From an unidentified bacterial endosymbiont (lineage in GTDB: Bacteria > Pseudomonadota > Gammaproteobacteria > Enterobacterales > Enterobacteriaceae): 64,000 bases of DNA. The position numbers and the translations under genes were made by a program. The notes beneath the pieces are model-generated. The model saw nothing but the letters and a program-made list of their open reading frames with translations, made no database searches and was not told the DNA's origin. This document shows, piece after piece, positions 19,956 to 34,412 of the stretch; the stretch's first letter is position 1, and every line of letters starts with the position of its first letter. The stretch spans positions 1,736,001 to 1,800,000 of the forward strand of contig NZ_OU963893.1 of NCBI RefSeq assembly GCF_918797525.1. Direction: 5' to 3'.

Positions 19956-21301
19956 AATAGCCCCCAGCGAGCAAGTTTATCCGGAACATACTTAAACCCA
20001 ATGGCGGGCATCTCCAGTATTTGAGCGGGAACGCCGCGCGCAGAGAGTCTTTCCGGAACATCAACAAGCCCGGCTGCGGTCTTTCGAAGAGCATCGAGCA
20101 AGCGGGCAGGGGGAACCCACTCCGCCAGCGCCTGAGCAATATTAATGAAGTTGTAATCCCCGCCAGATTCACAATCTACTGACCACTTTGTGGTCCGGGG
20201 TATACCTTCCGGATCGGCTTTCATCGGCGCAAAGTCATAAATAGGGGAGAGCATTATCTGATTATCGCCTTTGATAAAGGCGGTGTTTCGCCCATGGTTA
20301 TCGCTGTTGCCGAAGATAATATTCAACAAATCCCGGCGCACCCACTCTGTTACAAAAGCAGGGATATCAAAGTGATAACCCTTCTGCTGGACCATATCAC
20401 TGGCCGTGATTTTTTCGATCAATGCTCGCAGAGTTGTTTCCTGGTCAAGAAGGGTACCGGGTGCCTTTTGTAACAGTGAATACACTGATTCCATACCCAG
20501 TCTTATAAGCTGACCCTGCGCATTTCTTCTGATATCGAACCGCGGCAGCCACAGAGAAGGGTAGCTATTCCCCTCCTCAAGACGCATCGTGTCCGTTGAG
20601 ATGGTAGAAAATCCCATCGCCGTCAGCTCATGGTAATAGTGGTATTCTGCTCTGAGAATATTACAGTCAACTTCTGTCCTGCTACCGCGCGGATACTTCA
20701 CCAGATAATAATGATCCTGGCAGGCCGGATCGTCTTGCCAGGTATCGATCCAGATAGCCTCTTCATTACTGCAGCGCAGCAACAGCTTAGGCGCTTCTCC
20801 ACCCGCGCCAGTCGCGCCACCGGCAGCGGCTCCTCTTTCCTGAGCATAATCCAGGAAGTCAGCAGCACGATTGATGACATCCTTTACGGTGAACTTTTTG
20901 GCGCTGGCGGATTCGTTCCATTCAGGCACCGACTCTTTGATGCGCAAATTACCCACCGGCGACATTGTGCCGAATTTCAGCAAAACATAATTTTGAGGTC
21001 CTGGCGGCAATTCACTGATATCAAGCGCGTTTATCCAGTAGCGGCGGCTCGCTCCGCTCGGCATTATGTCATCAATAAATCTCAGCCAGCCGGGCTGACC
21101 GAAGTCGTCAAAATAGAGGGAGACGGGATGGTTAACAGATACGGCGTGATAATCATCGCAGTCGAGAAATTCGAGAGCATACTCAATGAGGTAATCAACT
21201 TTCGTGATGTGCCAGTTGCCGTTTACGCTCTCGGGGAAGGTGATAAGCGCTATGTCTGTCCACGCGTCGTCCAGCCAGGCCTGTACGGTCAAGGATTCCA
21301 T
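19952..21301 (-). CDS. HipA-like serine/threonine kinase toxin
   Basis: A 449-residue protein with the HipA kinase core. The glycine-rich segment GGATGAGGEAPKLLL (about 161-175) corresponds to the HipA nucleotide loop region. The catalytic loop is GNSDNHGRNTAF (331-342, likely catalytic Asp334), and the metal-binding aspartate lies in SPIYDFAPM (Asp356). HipA of E. coli phosphorylates glutamyl-tRNA synthetase and causes persistence; the target of this protein is unknown. I see no obvious serine equivalent to HipA Ser150 in the glycine-rich loop. It is co-directional with and downstream of sanA, with its own operator-rich upstream region, and overlaps the XRE gene by four bases. It is absent from this place in E. 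coli K-12, so it is probably an insertion. Confidence 0.8.
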   Translation of the reverse strand: MESLTVQAWLDDAWTDIALITFPESVNGNWHITKVDYLIEYALEFLDCDDYHAVSVNHPVSLYFDDFGQPGWLRFIDDIMPSGASRRYWINALDISELPPGPQNYVLLKFGTMSPVGNLRIKESVPEWNESASAKKFTVKDVINRAADFLDYAQERGAAAGGATGAGGEAPKLLLRCSNEEAIWIDTWQDDPACQDHYYLVKYPRGSRTEVDCNILRAEYHYYHELTAMGFSTISTDTMRLEEGNSYPSLWLPRFDIRRNAQGQLIRLGMESVYSLLQKAPGTLLDQETTLRALIEKITASDMVQQKGYHFDIPAFVTEWVRRDLLNIIFGNSDNHGRNTAFIKGDNQIMLSPIYDFAPMKADPEGIPRTTKWSVDCESGGDYNFINIAQALAEWVPPARLLDALRKTAAGLVDVPERLSARGVPAQILEMPAIGFKYVPDKLARWGLL

Positions 21302-21330
21302 CTTACCTCCTTAATAGCGAATGAGTGAAA

Positions 21331-22181
<851 letters not shown>

Positions 22182-22250
22182 TCAGGCTACTTTACCCGCC
22201 TGGTTAGCGCAAGAAACAGCGATTCAACTGAGGGGTTTTTTCAGCAAACG

Positions 22251-22270
22251 GGCGGGCATTTCTGCCCGCC
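22251..22270 (-). terminator. Hairpin between cdd and sanA
   Basis: GGCGGGCA (22251-22258) pairs with TGCCCGCC (22263-22270) around TTCT. Read on the minus strand it follows the cdd stop by seven bases and is followed by a short T-rich stretch, so it may act as a weak terminator before sanA. Confidence 0.6.
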
Positions 22271-22277
22271 GCACGCA

Positions 22278-23162
22278 TTACGCCAGCAGAACGCGCTCGA
22301 TGTTCGTGCAACCCAACGCTTTCAGCGTGGCGGCAGTGGCATCCCACTGAATCAACGGTGCGTCGGCACGCTCTGCCAGCATCGCGCGTTGAATGTCAGG
22401 GTAGTCATACCCCTTCAGGCTCAGCAAGTTCAGTGCGCCCTGTAGCGGCGGCAGCGTTGGGTTGAAGGCTGCGTTTTCAGCATAGCTGCCGGTGAAGAGA
22501 CGGCCATCGCGGCACTGCAGCGCCACGCCGCTCGGCGATTTGCTGTAAGGCGTATGGCTTTTATTCGCGGCAGCGATCGCGGCCTGGCACAGGTCATCGC
22601 CCGTCAGGGCGAAACCGTGGTTCTGGTCGTCCATCAACAGGGTTTTGATCTCGAGGTCTTTAGGGCCGAAGGCGTCCGGCAGGTAATCGCCCAGCGTGTG
22701 CGGCGCACGGCCCGGCAGGTTGATACGCAACTGCAGGCCGCTGTTCAGCTCATTCATAAACTGACGACAGTGACCACAGGGGGTGTAGTTGACGGTGATT
22801 GCGCTTAGCGCTTTTTCTCCGCACAGCCAGGCGTGGCTGATGGCGCTCTGCTCTGCGTGTACGGTTTGCTGCATGGTGGTGCCAGGGAACTCCATATTGC
22901 CGCCGAAGTACCAGCTTCCGCTGACGCCGCGTGCGATAGCGCCGACGTTGAAATGGGAGAGGTCGGCGCGTGCGCAGGCGGCAGCCAGCGGCAACAGTGC
23001 GAAAGCCAGCGCGTCTTCGTCCAGCCCCGTTGCCTGTTGAAGCAGGATGACCTGCTCCGCCGTCAGCAGGGCGGGGAAATGCGCATCCGCCAGAACCGGA
23101 GCCAGGGCTGATTGCAAATTCTCTGCAAGCTCAGCGAAAGCGGCGTGAAAACGTGGGTGCAT
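22278..23162 (-). CDS. cdd: Cytidine deaminase Cdd
   Basis: Cdd deaminates cytidine and deoxycytidine to uridine and deoxyuridine in pyrimidine salvage. The 294-residue length equals that of the E. coli dimeric enzyme. The zinc site is intact: His102 and catalytic Glu104 in VHAEQSA, and Cys129 and Cys132 in PCGHC. The C-terminal half is the inactive second cytidine-deaminase-like domain, as in E. coli. It lies about 130 bases after yohK, and a CRP-like site upstream of yohJ fits the known catabolite control of cdd. Confidence 0.97.
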   Translation of the reverse strand: MHPRFHAAFAELAENLQSALAPVLADAHFPALLTAEQVILLQQATGLDEDALAFALLPLAAACARADLSHFNVGAIARGVSGSWYFGGNMEFPGTTMQQTVHAEQSAISHAWLCGEKALSAITVNYTPCGHCRQFMNELNSGLQLRINLPGRAPHTLGDYLPDAFGPKDLEIKTLLMDDQNHGFALTGDDLCQAAIAAANKSHTPYSKSPSGVALQCRDGRLFTGSYAENAAFNPTLPPLQGALNLLSLKGYDYPDIQRAMLAERADAPLIQWDATAATLKALGCTNIERVLLA

Positions 23163-23291
23163 GGCATAGGCCTCATAAAGGTTAATGGATCGGTAGTGTA
23201 CGGATCCGACAGGGCTTTATATGTGATACACTTCTCATTATGTATGCAACTTATGAAAGCAAAATGAAATTTGCGCGACGCATCGCAAATT

Positions 23292-23988
23292 TTAGCCCAC
23301 CACCGCGAGGATAACCGGAAACAGGAACGGTGCAATCAGCGAGGTCATGATCCCGCAAATCACCAGCGCCAGTGAGCTAAATGCCCCTTCCTGATAATCC
23401 ATTTCGGCACAGCGCGCTGTGCCGAGGGCATGTGAGGCTGTCCCCATTGCCAGACCCCGTGCGGCTTTAGTCCTGATACGCATAAGATTGAGCAAGGTAT
23501 GGCCGAACACCGCGCCAAGGATCCCGACGAAGATCACGCACATGGCGCTGATCGCCGGAATACCGCCAATGCTCCCGCCCACGGCCATCGCGATGGGGGG
23601 TGGTGACCGATTTAGGCAGAATAGACGCGGCAATCTGCGGGGAGGCCCCCATCAACAGCGCCACCGATGTGCCGGTGATCATCGCCACCAGGCTACCGAC
23701 AAAGCAGATGGTAATGATGGATTTCCAGCGTGCGCGGATTTGGTGTAACTGCTCATATAAAGGAAAAGCGAGTGCCACCACCGCGGGCTGCAGCAGGTCG
23801 TTTAATATTTTGCTCCCGGCAAAGTAGCGTTCATAGGGGATGCCGGTAAGCAGCAGAAAAGGAATAATCACCACCATTGCCACCAGCAGGGGGTTGAGTA
23901 ACGGCATGTTGACGCGTGCGGCAAGCTTGCGTGCGGCGAAGAACACCACCAGCGTTAACGGCAGCGACCACCAAATATTGGCCATCAT
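23292..23988 (-). pseudogene. yohK: LrgB/CidB-family membrane protein YohK, frameshifted
   Basis: YohK is an inner-membrane LrgB-family protein, paired with the LrgA-family YohJ. The product matches E. coli YohK (231 residues) over its full length, but in two frames: residues 1 to about 131 (ending ILPKSVTTP) in one and the rest (IAMAVGGSIGGIPAIS onward) in another. The break is in a run of six C on the coding strand (six G at 23595-23600) where the expected codons ACC ACC CCC ATC give five. The remaining sequence is undamaged, which suggests either a sequencing error or a very recent mutation. Without it the gene would be normal. Confidence 0.88.
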
Positions 23989-24380
23989 TTTTTGGTTTTC
24001 TCCCCGATCACTTTTCGTTCGCCATGCACCAGATGTGAACTCCAGCTCACCACCAGGAACACCACCAGGGTGCTAACCGCGCAGGAGACGACAATCGGCC
24101 CGAACTGTGCTTTGAGCAAATCGTAATATTGCATAACCCCAACGCCTATCGGCACAAACAGCAGCGCCATATAACGAATCAGCACGAAGCAACCCGGGTC
24201 CACCCACTTTGCGGGTAAAACCTGCAGCGCCAGCAGCACAAAGAGGATCAGCATCCCGATAATGCTGCCGGGAATAGTAATAGGCAGCAGGGAAGCGATG
24301 AAAATCCCGGCGTACAGGCAGGCGTAAATGAGGACGAAAGCGCGAAGATAGCGCCAGACAGTATTTAATGATTTGCTCAT
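23985..24380 (-). CDS. yohJ: LrgA/CidA-family membrane protein YohJ
   Basis: A 131-residue inner-membrane protein of the holin-like LrgA family with four hydrophobic segments and the conserved [11 protein letters not shown] motif. It overlaps yohK by four bases, the normal LrgAB-type arrangement. The family has been linked to murein hydrolase control and, in some bacteria, to pyruvate uptake; neither is shown here. The ATG at 24378-24380, preceded by AAGGA, matches the E. coli start; an upstream in-frame start would add twelve unconserved residues. Confidence 0.93.
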   Translation of the reverse strand: MSKSLNTVWRYLRAFVLIYACLYAGIFIASLLPITIPGSIIGMLILFVLLALQVLPAKWVDPGCFVLIRYMALLFVPIGVGVMQYYDLLKAQFGPIVVSCAVSTLVVFLVVSWSSHLVHGERKVIGEKTKK

Positions 24381-24429
24381 GGTGAAAGTCCTTGATGAAA
24401 CGCATTCATCATACAATTAAACGCAGGAA

Positions 24430-24445
24430 TGTGCTACGGATCACA
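24430..24445. promoter_or_regulatory. CRP site upstream of yohJ-yohK-cdd-sanA
   Basis: TGTGC-TACGGA-TCACA matches nine of ten bases of the CRP half-site consensus. It is 50 bases upstream of yohJ, placed for activation of the yohJ-cdd operon. Confidence 0.65.
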
Positions 24446-24805
24446 TCATGAATTTTGAGCATACCAGACATTCCACAATGGAACGTCGGGCATTTCCACA
24501 AATGGACAGGCTTACATTTAAATGCCAGTATTTATTTTATTAATAAATCAAGCGATTACTCATCACGATGCAGAAGACCCTGAATGCCGTCAATCATAAT
24601 CAAAGCCGCTGATGAACTGGCCAGACAGCGCCATGCCGGGGAGCGGCTGGTCTCCGTCTTTACCATGTTAGACGGATTGATCGCCCCTGGCGCGTCGGCG
24701 GGTGAAAAAGACCTGTGAAGCCATGTGGAAAGGTATTTAACCGCCGGGCTTTCCACATACCTGGAGAGCGGCTACTATAGCGCGTCTTTTTTACAGGTAC
24801 TCTGC
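24446..24805. other. yohJ-dusC divergent intergenic region
   Basis: About 360 bases without a firm gene. It should hold the dusC promoter. A short open frame at 24584-24718 on the plus strand (44 codons, start MPSIIIKAADELARQ) has codon use like real coding DNA but a poor ribosome site and no family I recognise; it may be a gene remnant. Nothing else is evident. Confidence 0.35.
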
Positions 24806-25738
24806 ATGCGTGTTTTACTGGCCCCAATGGAAGGCGTGCTCGACTCCCTCGTGCGTGAACTTTTGACCGAGGTAAACGATTACGATCTCTGCGTAACGGA
24901 ATTTCTGCGCGTGGTCGATATGTTGCTGCCAGTGAAATCCTTTTACCGGCTCTGTCCTGAGCTGCATCGCCAGAGCCGGACCTCCTCCGGCACGCTGGTG
25001 CGTATCCAGCTGTTAGGCCAGTACCCTGAGTGGCTGGCGGAAAATGCTGCCCGCGCGGTGGAGCTTGGCTCTTACGGGGTCGATCTCAACTGCGGCTGTC
25101 CGTCCAAAATGGTGAACGGCAGCGGTGGCGGCGCCACGCTGTTGAAAGATCCTGATTTGATTTACCGCGGTGCAAAAGCCATGCGTGAAGCGGTACCCTC
25201 TGATCTGCCGGTAACGGTTAAAGTGCGTCTGGGCTGGGACAGCGACGCGCGCCAGTTTGAAATTGCCGATGCGGTGCAGCAGGCGGGGGCAAGCGAGCTG
25301 GTGGTGCATGGGCGGACGAAAGAGGATGGTTATAAGGCCGAACGCATTAACTGGCAGGCCATCGGTGAGATCCGCAAACGACTCGACATTCCGGTTATCG
25401 CCAACGGTGAAATCCGGGATTATGCAAGTGCGCAGGCCTGTCTGAAAGAGACCGGCTGTGATGCGGTGATGATTGGCCGCGGTGCGCTGAACGTGCCGAA
25501 CCTCAGCCGGGTTATAAAATATAACGAGCCGCGAATGCCGTGGGATGATGTGATAACCCTGCTGCAAAAATACAGCCGTCTCGAAAAACAGGGGGACACC
25601 GGTTTGTATCACGTTGCGCGTATTAAGCAGTGGCTAAGTTATTTACGCAAAGAATACAGCGAAGCGTTAGGATTATTCCAGGAGATCCGAACTTTGCAGA
25701 CCTCGACCGATATTGCACGCGTGATCCAGTCAAAATAA
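24806..25738 (+). CDS. dusC: tRNA-dihydrouridine(16) synthase DusC
   Basis: DusC reduces uridine 16 of tRNAs to dihydrouridine using FMN and NADPH. The 310-residue product (315 in E. coli) starts [13 protein letters not shown], the FMN-binding TIM-barrel start, and contains the active-site cysteine Cys98 in NCGCPSK, plus VVHGRT, VIANGEI and MIGRGAL phosphate-binding loops. The ATG at 24806 matches the family; the frame extends upstream to 24725 without homology. The C-terminus after DIARVIQSK is a few residues shorter than in E. coli. Confidence 0.95.
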   Translation: MRVLLAPMEGVLDSLVRELLTEVNDYDLCVTEFLRVVDMLLPVKSFYRLCPELHRQSRTSSGTLVRIQLLGQYPEWLAENAARAVELGSYGVDLNCGCPSKMVNGSGGGATLLKDPDLIYRGAKAMREAVPSDLPVTVKVRLGWDSDARQFEIADAVQQAGASELVVHGRTKEDGYKAERINWQAIGEIRKRLDIPVIANGEIRDYASAQACLKETGCDAVMIGRGALNVPNLSRVIKYNEPRMPWDDVITLLQKYSRLEKQGDTGLYHVARIKQWLSYLRKEYSEALGLFQEIRTLQTSTDIARVIQSK

Positions 25739-25832
25739 TAAGCGTTAATTTGCTCACACTTTTTTAAAATAGAAAACAATGCTGGTTTTCAACGTGGCGC
25801 CAGGGTGTTAAGGTGCCCCTGTTTTTAACGCA

Positions 25833-25908
25833 GGATTGTTACTGGTTATCAGGCAAAACCTAAGCGTTCCACGGCATAAGCCACTGTGGAGTGCTTAGGT
25901 TTTTTTTT
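25833..25908 (+). promoter_or_regulatory. BglG-type antiterminator (RAT) and terminator 1, upstream of the porin gene
   Basis: The ribonucleic antiterminator GGATTGTTACTG...GGCAAAACC occupies 25833-25860. Its 3' end overlaps a terminator stem ACCTAAGC (25858-25865) pairing with GCTTAGGT (25893-25900) followed by nine T. Binding of active BglG to the RAT would prevent terminator formation and allow transcription into the porin gene. This is the first of three such modules in the operon. Confidence 0.9.
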
Positions 25909-26040
25909 ACCTTTTATTTACGCGGGAGAGATCTCTGGCCTGACGATTTTCAGTGAATGTTAATAATCAAAATACGACAGGAAATATAAACATTTCCTGC
26001 GACCGGTTACGCACTAAATACTCCATCACAGGTTGTTATC

Positions 26041-27387
26041 ATGGCAGATAAAAATATTCTTTATGCGCTGGCTTTATTGACGTTTTCCCCGCTTGCAATC
26101 GCGCAGGACTGGAATGGAACGGTATTAGGATTTGAAGCCCCGCCGGATCCGGTTCTGGGGGAGATGCTGGGCATGCGTAAAATCCTTAATGATAATGGAT
26201 TTACCTACACTCTCGGCTACCTGAATGAAATTGCCTGGAACGGCGGCGGTGGCTACAACTCTGACCCACACGTGGCCTATATCGATCAGTTTGCGCTGAC
26301 CTTCAATCAGGACCTTGAACGCTGGACGGGCATTTCCGATGCGCGCATCGAAGGGAATATTGTTAACCGCAACCACGACGACAATCTCACCACCAAACGC
26401 GTCCAGGATCCGCGGGTCAACTTCAACGATCTTACCCAGGAGAGCTGGGGTGGGCAGTCTATTACCCGCCTGGGATGGCTGACGTTTGCGCGCAGCTTTG
26501 ACGACAGGCGCCTGACGTGGCGTATCGGGATGATGAATAAAGTGCAGACCTTCGATCAGATAATCCCCTGTGACTTCCAACTGCTCTCTCAGTGCGGCGG
26601 AAAATCGGCTAACTCGCTTACCTGGAACAACTGGAACGTCCATACATGGGGGACAACGCTGGAGTACAAGGTAACGCCGACGGTCACCGTAAAAGGTGGC
26701 GTGATGGAACAAAACCCGAATGCCGCCAGCCGCAGCCATGCGTGGAGTGGGTCGACGAAGGGCAGTAAAGGGGTACTGCTGCCGGTCGAGATCGAAGCGC
26801 GTCCACAGATTAACGGGCTTCCAGGGGCCTATAACCTGGGCGTGCTGTTTACCAACGCGCCGCAAACCGACCTCTGGCGCGGGAAATCGGGCGGGGCGGG
26901 GGCGAGCGATCTGCACGGTTACGAGAAGCATAACCGTACCTGGTTTATGTACGCCGGTTTGAATCAGCAGCTTACGCGGCATCAGGACGACCCGAACCGC
27001 GGACTGAGCACCTCTGTCAGTATGAGCCTTGCCGATCAAAGCACAAACTACATGCACCAGGTTTATGCCGCCTCGCTTCGCTATCGCGGGCTGTTTGACG
27101 CCCGACCGCAGGACTGGATTGGCTTCGGTCTGACCTGGATCGATATGAGCAACCAGTACGCGCGCAATCAGCGTTATATGAACAGCCTGAGCGGCGTGAC
27201 AGACTATACCCGTCCGGCGTATCACCCGGTTCCGGGACATTCCCTCAACGGCGAGTTTTACTATCGTTTTCGGCCGGTTGCATGGTTAGAGCTGCAGCCG
27301 GGTATCCAGTACTGGCACCGTCCTGGCGGGATTGCACGTACCCAGGATGCATGGGTCACAGAGCTAAAAACCGTGGTGACCTTCTGA
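26041..27387 (+). CDS. OprB-family carbohydrate-selective porin of the bgl-type operon
   Basis: An outer-membrane protein of 448 residues: a signal peptide (NILYALALLTFSPLAIA, cleaved before QDW) then a barrel ending in an aromatic residue (VTELKTVVTF). The sequence has features of OprB sugar porins (FALTFNQDLERWTG, ITRLGWLTFARSF, HSLNGEFYYRFRP). Placed between a BglG antiterminator and bglG, it most likely admits aryl-beta-glucosides such as salicin or arbutin through the outer membrane. E. coli bglH plays this role but is a LamB-type porin located after bglB; here the porin is first and of a different family. The ribosome site is weak (CAGG). Confidence 0.8.
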   Translation: MADKNILYALALLTFSPLAIAQDWNGTVLGFEAPPDPVLGEMLGMRKILNDNGFTYTLGYLNEIAWNGGGGYNSDPHVAYIDQFALTFNQDLERWTGISDARIEGNIVNRNHDDNLTTKRVQDPRVNFNDLTQESWGGQSITRLGWLTFARSFDDRRLTWRIGMMNKVQTFDQIIPCDFQLLSQCGGKSANSLTWNNWNVHTWGTTLEYKVTPTVTVKGGVMEQNPNAASRSHAWSGSTKGSKGVLLPVEIEARPQINGLPGAYNLGVLFTNAPQTDLWRGKSGGAGASDLHGYEKHNRTWFMYAGLNQQLTRHQDDPNRGLSTSVSMSLADQSTNYMHQVYAASLRYRGLFDARPQDWIGFGLTWIDMSNQYARNQRYMNSLSGVTDYTRPAYHPVPGHSLNGEFYYRFRPVAWLELQPGIQYWHRPGGIARTQDAWVTELKTVVTF

Positions 27388-27472
27388 TAAAACCGTAGCA
27401 ATCCCGATCTGCATCACGTTTTTACTCGTGACAGATTGAGGTTATGAATGAAACTGTTACAGTGCCAGGACT

Positions 27473-28386
<914 letters not shown>

Positions 28387-28398
28387 GCCTCTCAAACT

Positions 28399-31789
<3,391 letters not shown>

Positions 31790-31800
31790 TTGAACTGTGT

Positions 31801-31823
31801 TTGCCCGGTGAGTTACCGGGCAA
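31801..31823. terminator. Hairpin between convergent bglB and yohP
   Basis: TTGCCCGGT (31801-31809) pairs with ACCGGGCAA (31815-31823) around GAGTT. It has no T tract on either strand, so termination is likely but not certain; it may be a REP-like element. Confidence 0.45.
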
Positions 31824-31828
31824 ACGGG

Positions 31829-31912
31829 TCAGAAAATCATTTTGAATACACCCGTCACCACCAACAGACCAATCAAAAATATAATCAAAATTACCCACAA
31901 TAATATTTTCAT
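31829..31912 (-). CDS. yohP: Small membrane protein YohP (27 residues)
   Basis: A 27-residue single-helix inner-membrane protein. The product (MKILLWVILIIFLIGLLVVT, then GVFKMIF) differs from recalled E. coli YohP at only a few positions. The start is preceded by AGGAG seven bases upstream. Known background: E. coli YohP is made at stress or stationary phase and its mRNA is membrane-targeted. It occupies the conserved position near mdtQ. Confidence 0.9.
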   Translation of the reverse strand: MKILLWVILIIFLIGLLVVTGVFKMIF

Positions 31913-32115
31913 TCGCTTCTCCTGCGTCTGTATGTCGTGAGTAAGTGTAGCAGTCAATTTATATCTTTCATGAATTCACTCAAATGATTCATTCATAACA
32001 AGAATAATTTTCCGTATGTGTAAATGTATGACAAATTGCAGATTGCCACGCGTTACTAAAAACAAGATGGGTTTCCAGCGTAATTTGCGCTTTTATTTTT
32101 CGAGTTTATGGCGTA

Positions 32116-33534
32116 ATGAAACGTTTTCGTATTTTATCTCTGAGTGCTCCTCTGGTTTTATTGCTGGCAGCCTGCGCACCGGAACATGCCACGGTTTTCC
32201 CCATAAAAACGCAAGTGGCTGCGGCATCGGTTAAAACGGGGTTCAGTCATACCGAGTGGCCGAAAAATGAGTGGTGGAAAGACTATAACGATCCCGAGCT
32301 TAATGCGCTGATTGCAAAAGCCTTACAGGATGCGCCGGACATGCAAATTGCCCGCCAGCGTATTACGCTCGCCGAAGCTCAGGCAAAAGCCACCATGGCG
32401 GCTGACGGGCCGCAAATGGATTTTTCAGCGGATGTTGAACGCCAAAAAATGTCGGCGGAAGGGCTGATGGGGCCATTTGCTATTACCGATCCCGCCGCAG
32501 GGACCACCGGGCCATGGTACACCAACGGAACTTTTGGCCTGACCGCCGGCTGGGATCTCGATCTGTGGGGTAAAAATCGCGCGCTGGTGGAGGCCCGTAT
32601 CGGCAAGGTCAACGCGCAAAAAGCGGAAATGGCGCAAACGCGTCAGTTGCTTGCCAGCAGCGTGGCGCGCCTCTACTGGCAGTGGCAAACGCAGGCTGCG
32701 GTGGGGGATATTCTTACGGAAATTAAACACCAGCAGGAAAGCATTATTGCTGTCGATCGCGAGCTGTATCAGCACGGGATCACCTCCTCTGTAGAAGGTG
32801 TCGAAACCGACATCAACGCCAGTAAAACGGAACAGCAGCTGGCAGAGGTGCGGGGCAAAATGAAAACCATAGAGGCGCGGCTGGACGCGCTGACTCATGC
32901 CTCCGCAATAACGCTCACGCGCCATGCGTTACCCAACGTCGACGCGGCGTTACCGACCACGCTGGGCTATGAGCTGCTCGCCCGTCGAGCGGATCTGCAG
33001 GAAGCGCACTGGTATATCGAATCCTCAATGAGCGAGGTGGATGCCGCCAGAGCCGCCTTCTACCCGGACATAAACCTGATGGCGTTTCTGCAGCAGGATG
33101 CGCTGCATCTGAGCGACCTGTTCCGCTCTTCCGCGCAGCAAATGGGCGTGACGGGCGGACTGACGCTCCCGATATTTGACAGCGGCAGGCTGAACGCCAG
33201 CCTGGATGTGGCCCAGGCGCAAAATAACCTTTCGGTTGCCAACTACAACAAAGCGGTGGTTGATGCGGTTAACCAGGTGGCGCGCACCGCCAGTGAAGTT
33301 GAAACCCTGGCGAGCAAAAACCAGCACCAGCAGCAGGTGGAGCATGATGCCGCACGCGTCGTGGCGCTGGCGCAGGCGCGTTTTCGTGCCGGAATTATTG
33401 CAGGCTCACGGGTCAGCGAAGCCAAAATACCGGCTCTTAAAGAACATCTTGCCGCCCTGACGCTGCAGGGGCAATATGTGGATGCCACGCTGCAACTCAC
33501 CTCCGCGTTGGGTGGTGGCTACCACCATGGCTAA
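32116..33534 (+). CDS. mdtQ: MdtQ-like outer-membrane efflux lipoprotein (NodT/TolC family)
   Basis: A 472-residue outer-membrane factor of tripartite efflux systems. A lipoprotein signal peptide ends in LAAC with lipidated Cys20. Two TolC-like OEP repeats with coiled-coil segments follow, and the C-terminal repeat has GGLTLPIFDSGRLNASLDVA, typical of NodT-type factors. In E. coli K-12 mdtQ is interrupted, whereas here the frame is complete. No membrane-fusion or pump gene is adjacent, so its partners must be encoded elsewhere. Confidence 0.88.
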   Translation: MKRFRILSLSAPLVLLLAACAPEHATVFPIKTQVAAASVKTGFSHTEWPKNEWWKDYNDPELNALIAKALQDAPDMQIARQRITLAEAQAKATMAADGPQMDFSADVERQKMSAEGLMGPFAITDPAAGTTGPWYTNGTFGLTAGWDLDLWGKNRALVEARIGKVNAQKAEMAQTRQLLASSVARLYWQWQTQAAVGDILTEIKHQQESIIAVDRELYQHGITSSVEGVETDINASKTEQQLAEVRGKMKTIEARLDALTHASAITLTRHALPNVDAALPTTLGYELLARRADLQEAHWYIESSMSEVDAARAAFYPDINLMAFLQQDALHLSDLFRSSAQQMGVTGGLTLPIFDSGRLNASLDVAQAQNNLSVANYNKAVVDAVNQVARTASEVETLASKNQHQQQVEHDAARVVALAQARFRAGIIAGSRVSEAKIPALKEHLAALTLQGQYVDATLQLTSALGGGYHHG

Positions 33535-33584
33535 AATGGGTGGTTAACTATACTTACCTCTTTGTGGATTTACAGGAGGTGAGT

Positions 33585-34349
33585 ATGACCCGAGTAGCGA
33601 TTGTTACCGCATCGGATTCCGGAATCGGCAAAACCACGGCGCTTATGCTGGCTGAGCGCGGGTTTGATATTGGCGTGACCTGGCATTCAGATGAAAAAGG
33701 CGCGCTGGAAACCTGTCGTGAAATTGAAGCACAGGGGCAGCGTGCAGAGGCTATCCAGCTGGATTTAAGTACCCTGCCGGAAGGGGCAAAGGCGATTAAA
33801 ACCCTGATCGACCGTTTTGGTCAGCTAGACGTGCTGATTAATAATGCTGGCGCAATGACCAAAGCGCCTTTTCTGGATATGGCGTTTGACGACTGGCGGA
33901 ACATTTTCACCGTTGACGTAGACGGCGCGTTTCTTTGCTCACAAATTGCCGCTCGCCAGATGGTGAGGCAGGGGAAAGGGGGGCGTATCGTGAATATCAC
34001 CTCTGTCCATGAACACACGCCGCTGCCGGATGCCAGCGCTTACACCGCGGCTAAACATGCCTTGGGCGGGTTGACCAAATCCATGGCGCTGGAGCTGGTG
34101 AAGTACAATATCCTGGTTAACGCCGTTGCGCCCGGCGCTATTGCAACCCCGATGAACGATATGAATGACAGCGCAGTGAAGGCGGGCTCAATGCCGAACA
34201 TCCCGCTGGCGAGGCCCGGGCACACCAGGGAGATTGCCAGCCTGGTGGCGTGGCTGTGTGACAGCGATGCCAGCTATACCACCGGACAATCGTTTATTAT
34301 TGATGGCGGATTTATGCTGGCGAATCCGCAGTTTAAACCAGCCCAGTAG
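33585..34349 (+). CDS. yohF: Short-chain dehydrogenase/reductase YohF
   Basis: A cytoplasmic NAD(P)-dependent oxidoreductase of 254 residues, classical SDR family. The cofactor motif is ASDSGIG at residues 9-15 (variant of TGxxxGIG), NNAG lies at 86-89, and the catalytic Ser140, Tyr153 and Lys157 are in place. E. coli YohF has 253 residues; the substrate is unknown. The ATG at 33585 has a strong ACAGGAGG site. It lies 50 bases after mdtQ. Confidence 0.93.
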   Translation: MTRVAIVTASDSGIGKTTALMLAERGFDIGVTWHSDEKGALETCREIEAQGQRAEAIQLDLSTLPEGAKAIKTLIDRFGQLDVLINNAGAMTKAPFLDMAFDDWRNIFTVDVDGAFLCSQIAARQMVRQGKGGRIVNITSVHEHTPLPDASAYTAAKHALGGLTKSMALELVKYNILVNAVAPGAIATPMNDMNDSAVKAGSMPNIPLARPGHTREIASLVAWLCDSDASYTTGQSFIIDGGFMLANPQFKPAQ

Positions 34350-34362
34350 CGCAATTCCGCCT

Positions 34363-34397
34363 CCTCACCCCGGACCGTACACCTCTTTGGGGTGAGG
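34363..34397. repeat. CCTCACCCC/GGGGTGAGG intergenic palindrome
   Basis: Nine-base inverted arms at 34363-34371 and 34389-34397 in the short convergent gap between yohF and yohD. It resembles the C/T-rich palindromes at 6330 and 56535 and may also terminate both genes. Confidence 0.55.
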
Positions 34398-34412
34398 GGG
34401 AGACGCTCAAAC

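Noticed and set aside
25801..25826. CAGGG...CCCTG hairpin with T5 as a dusC terminator
   Set aside because: Short stem immediately before RAT 1; it could equally be part of the bgl leader, and a terminator there would leave no room for the bgl promoter.
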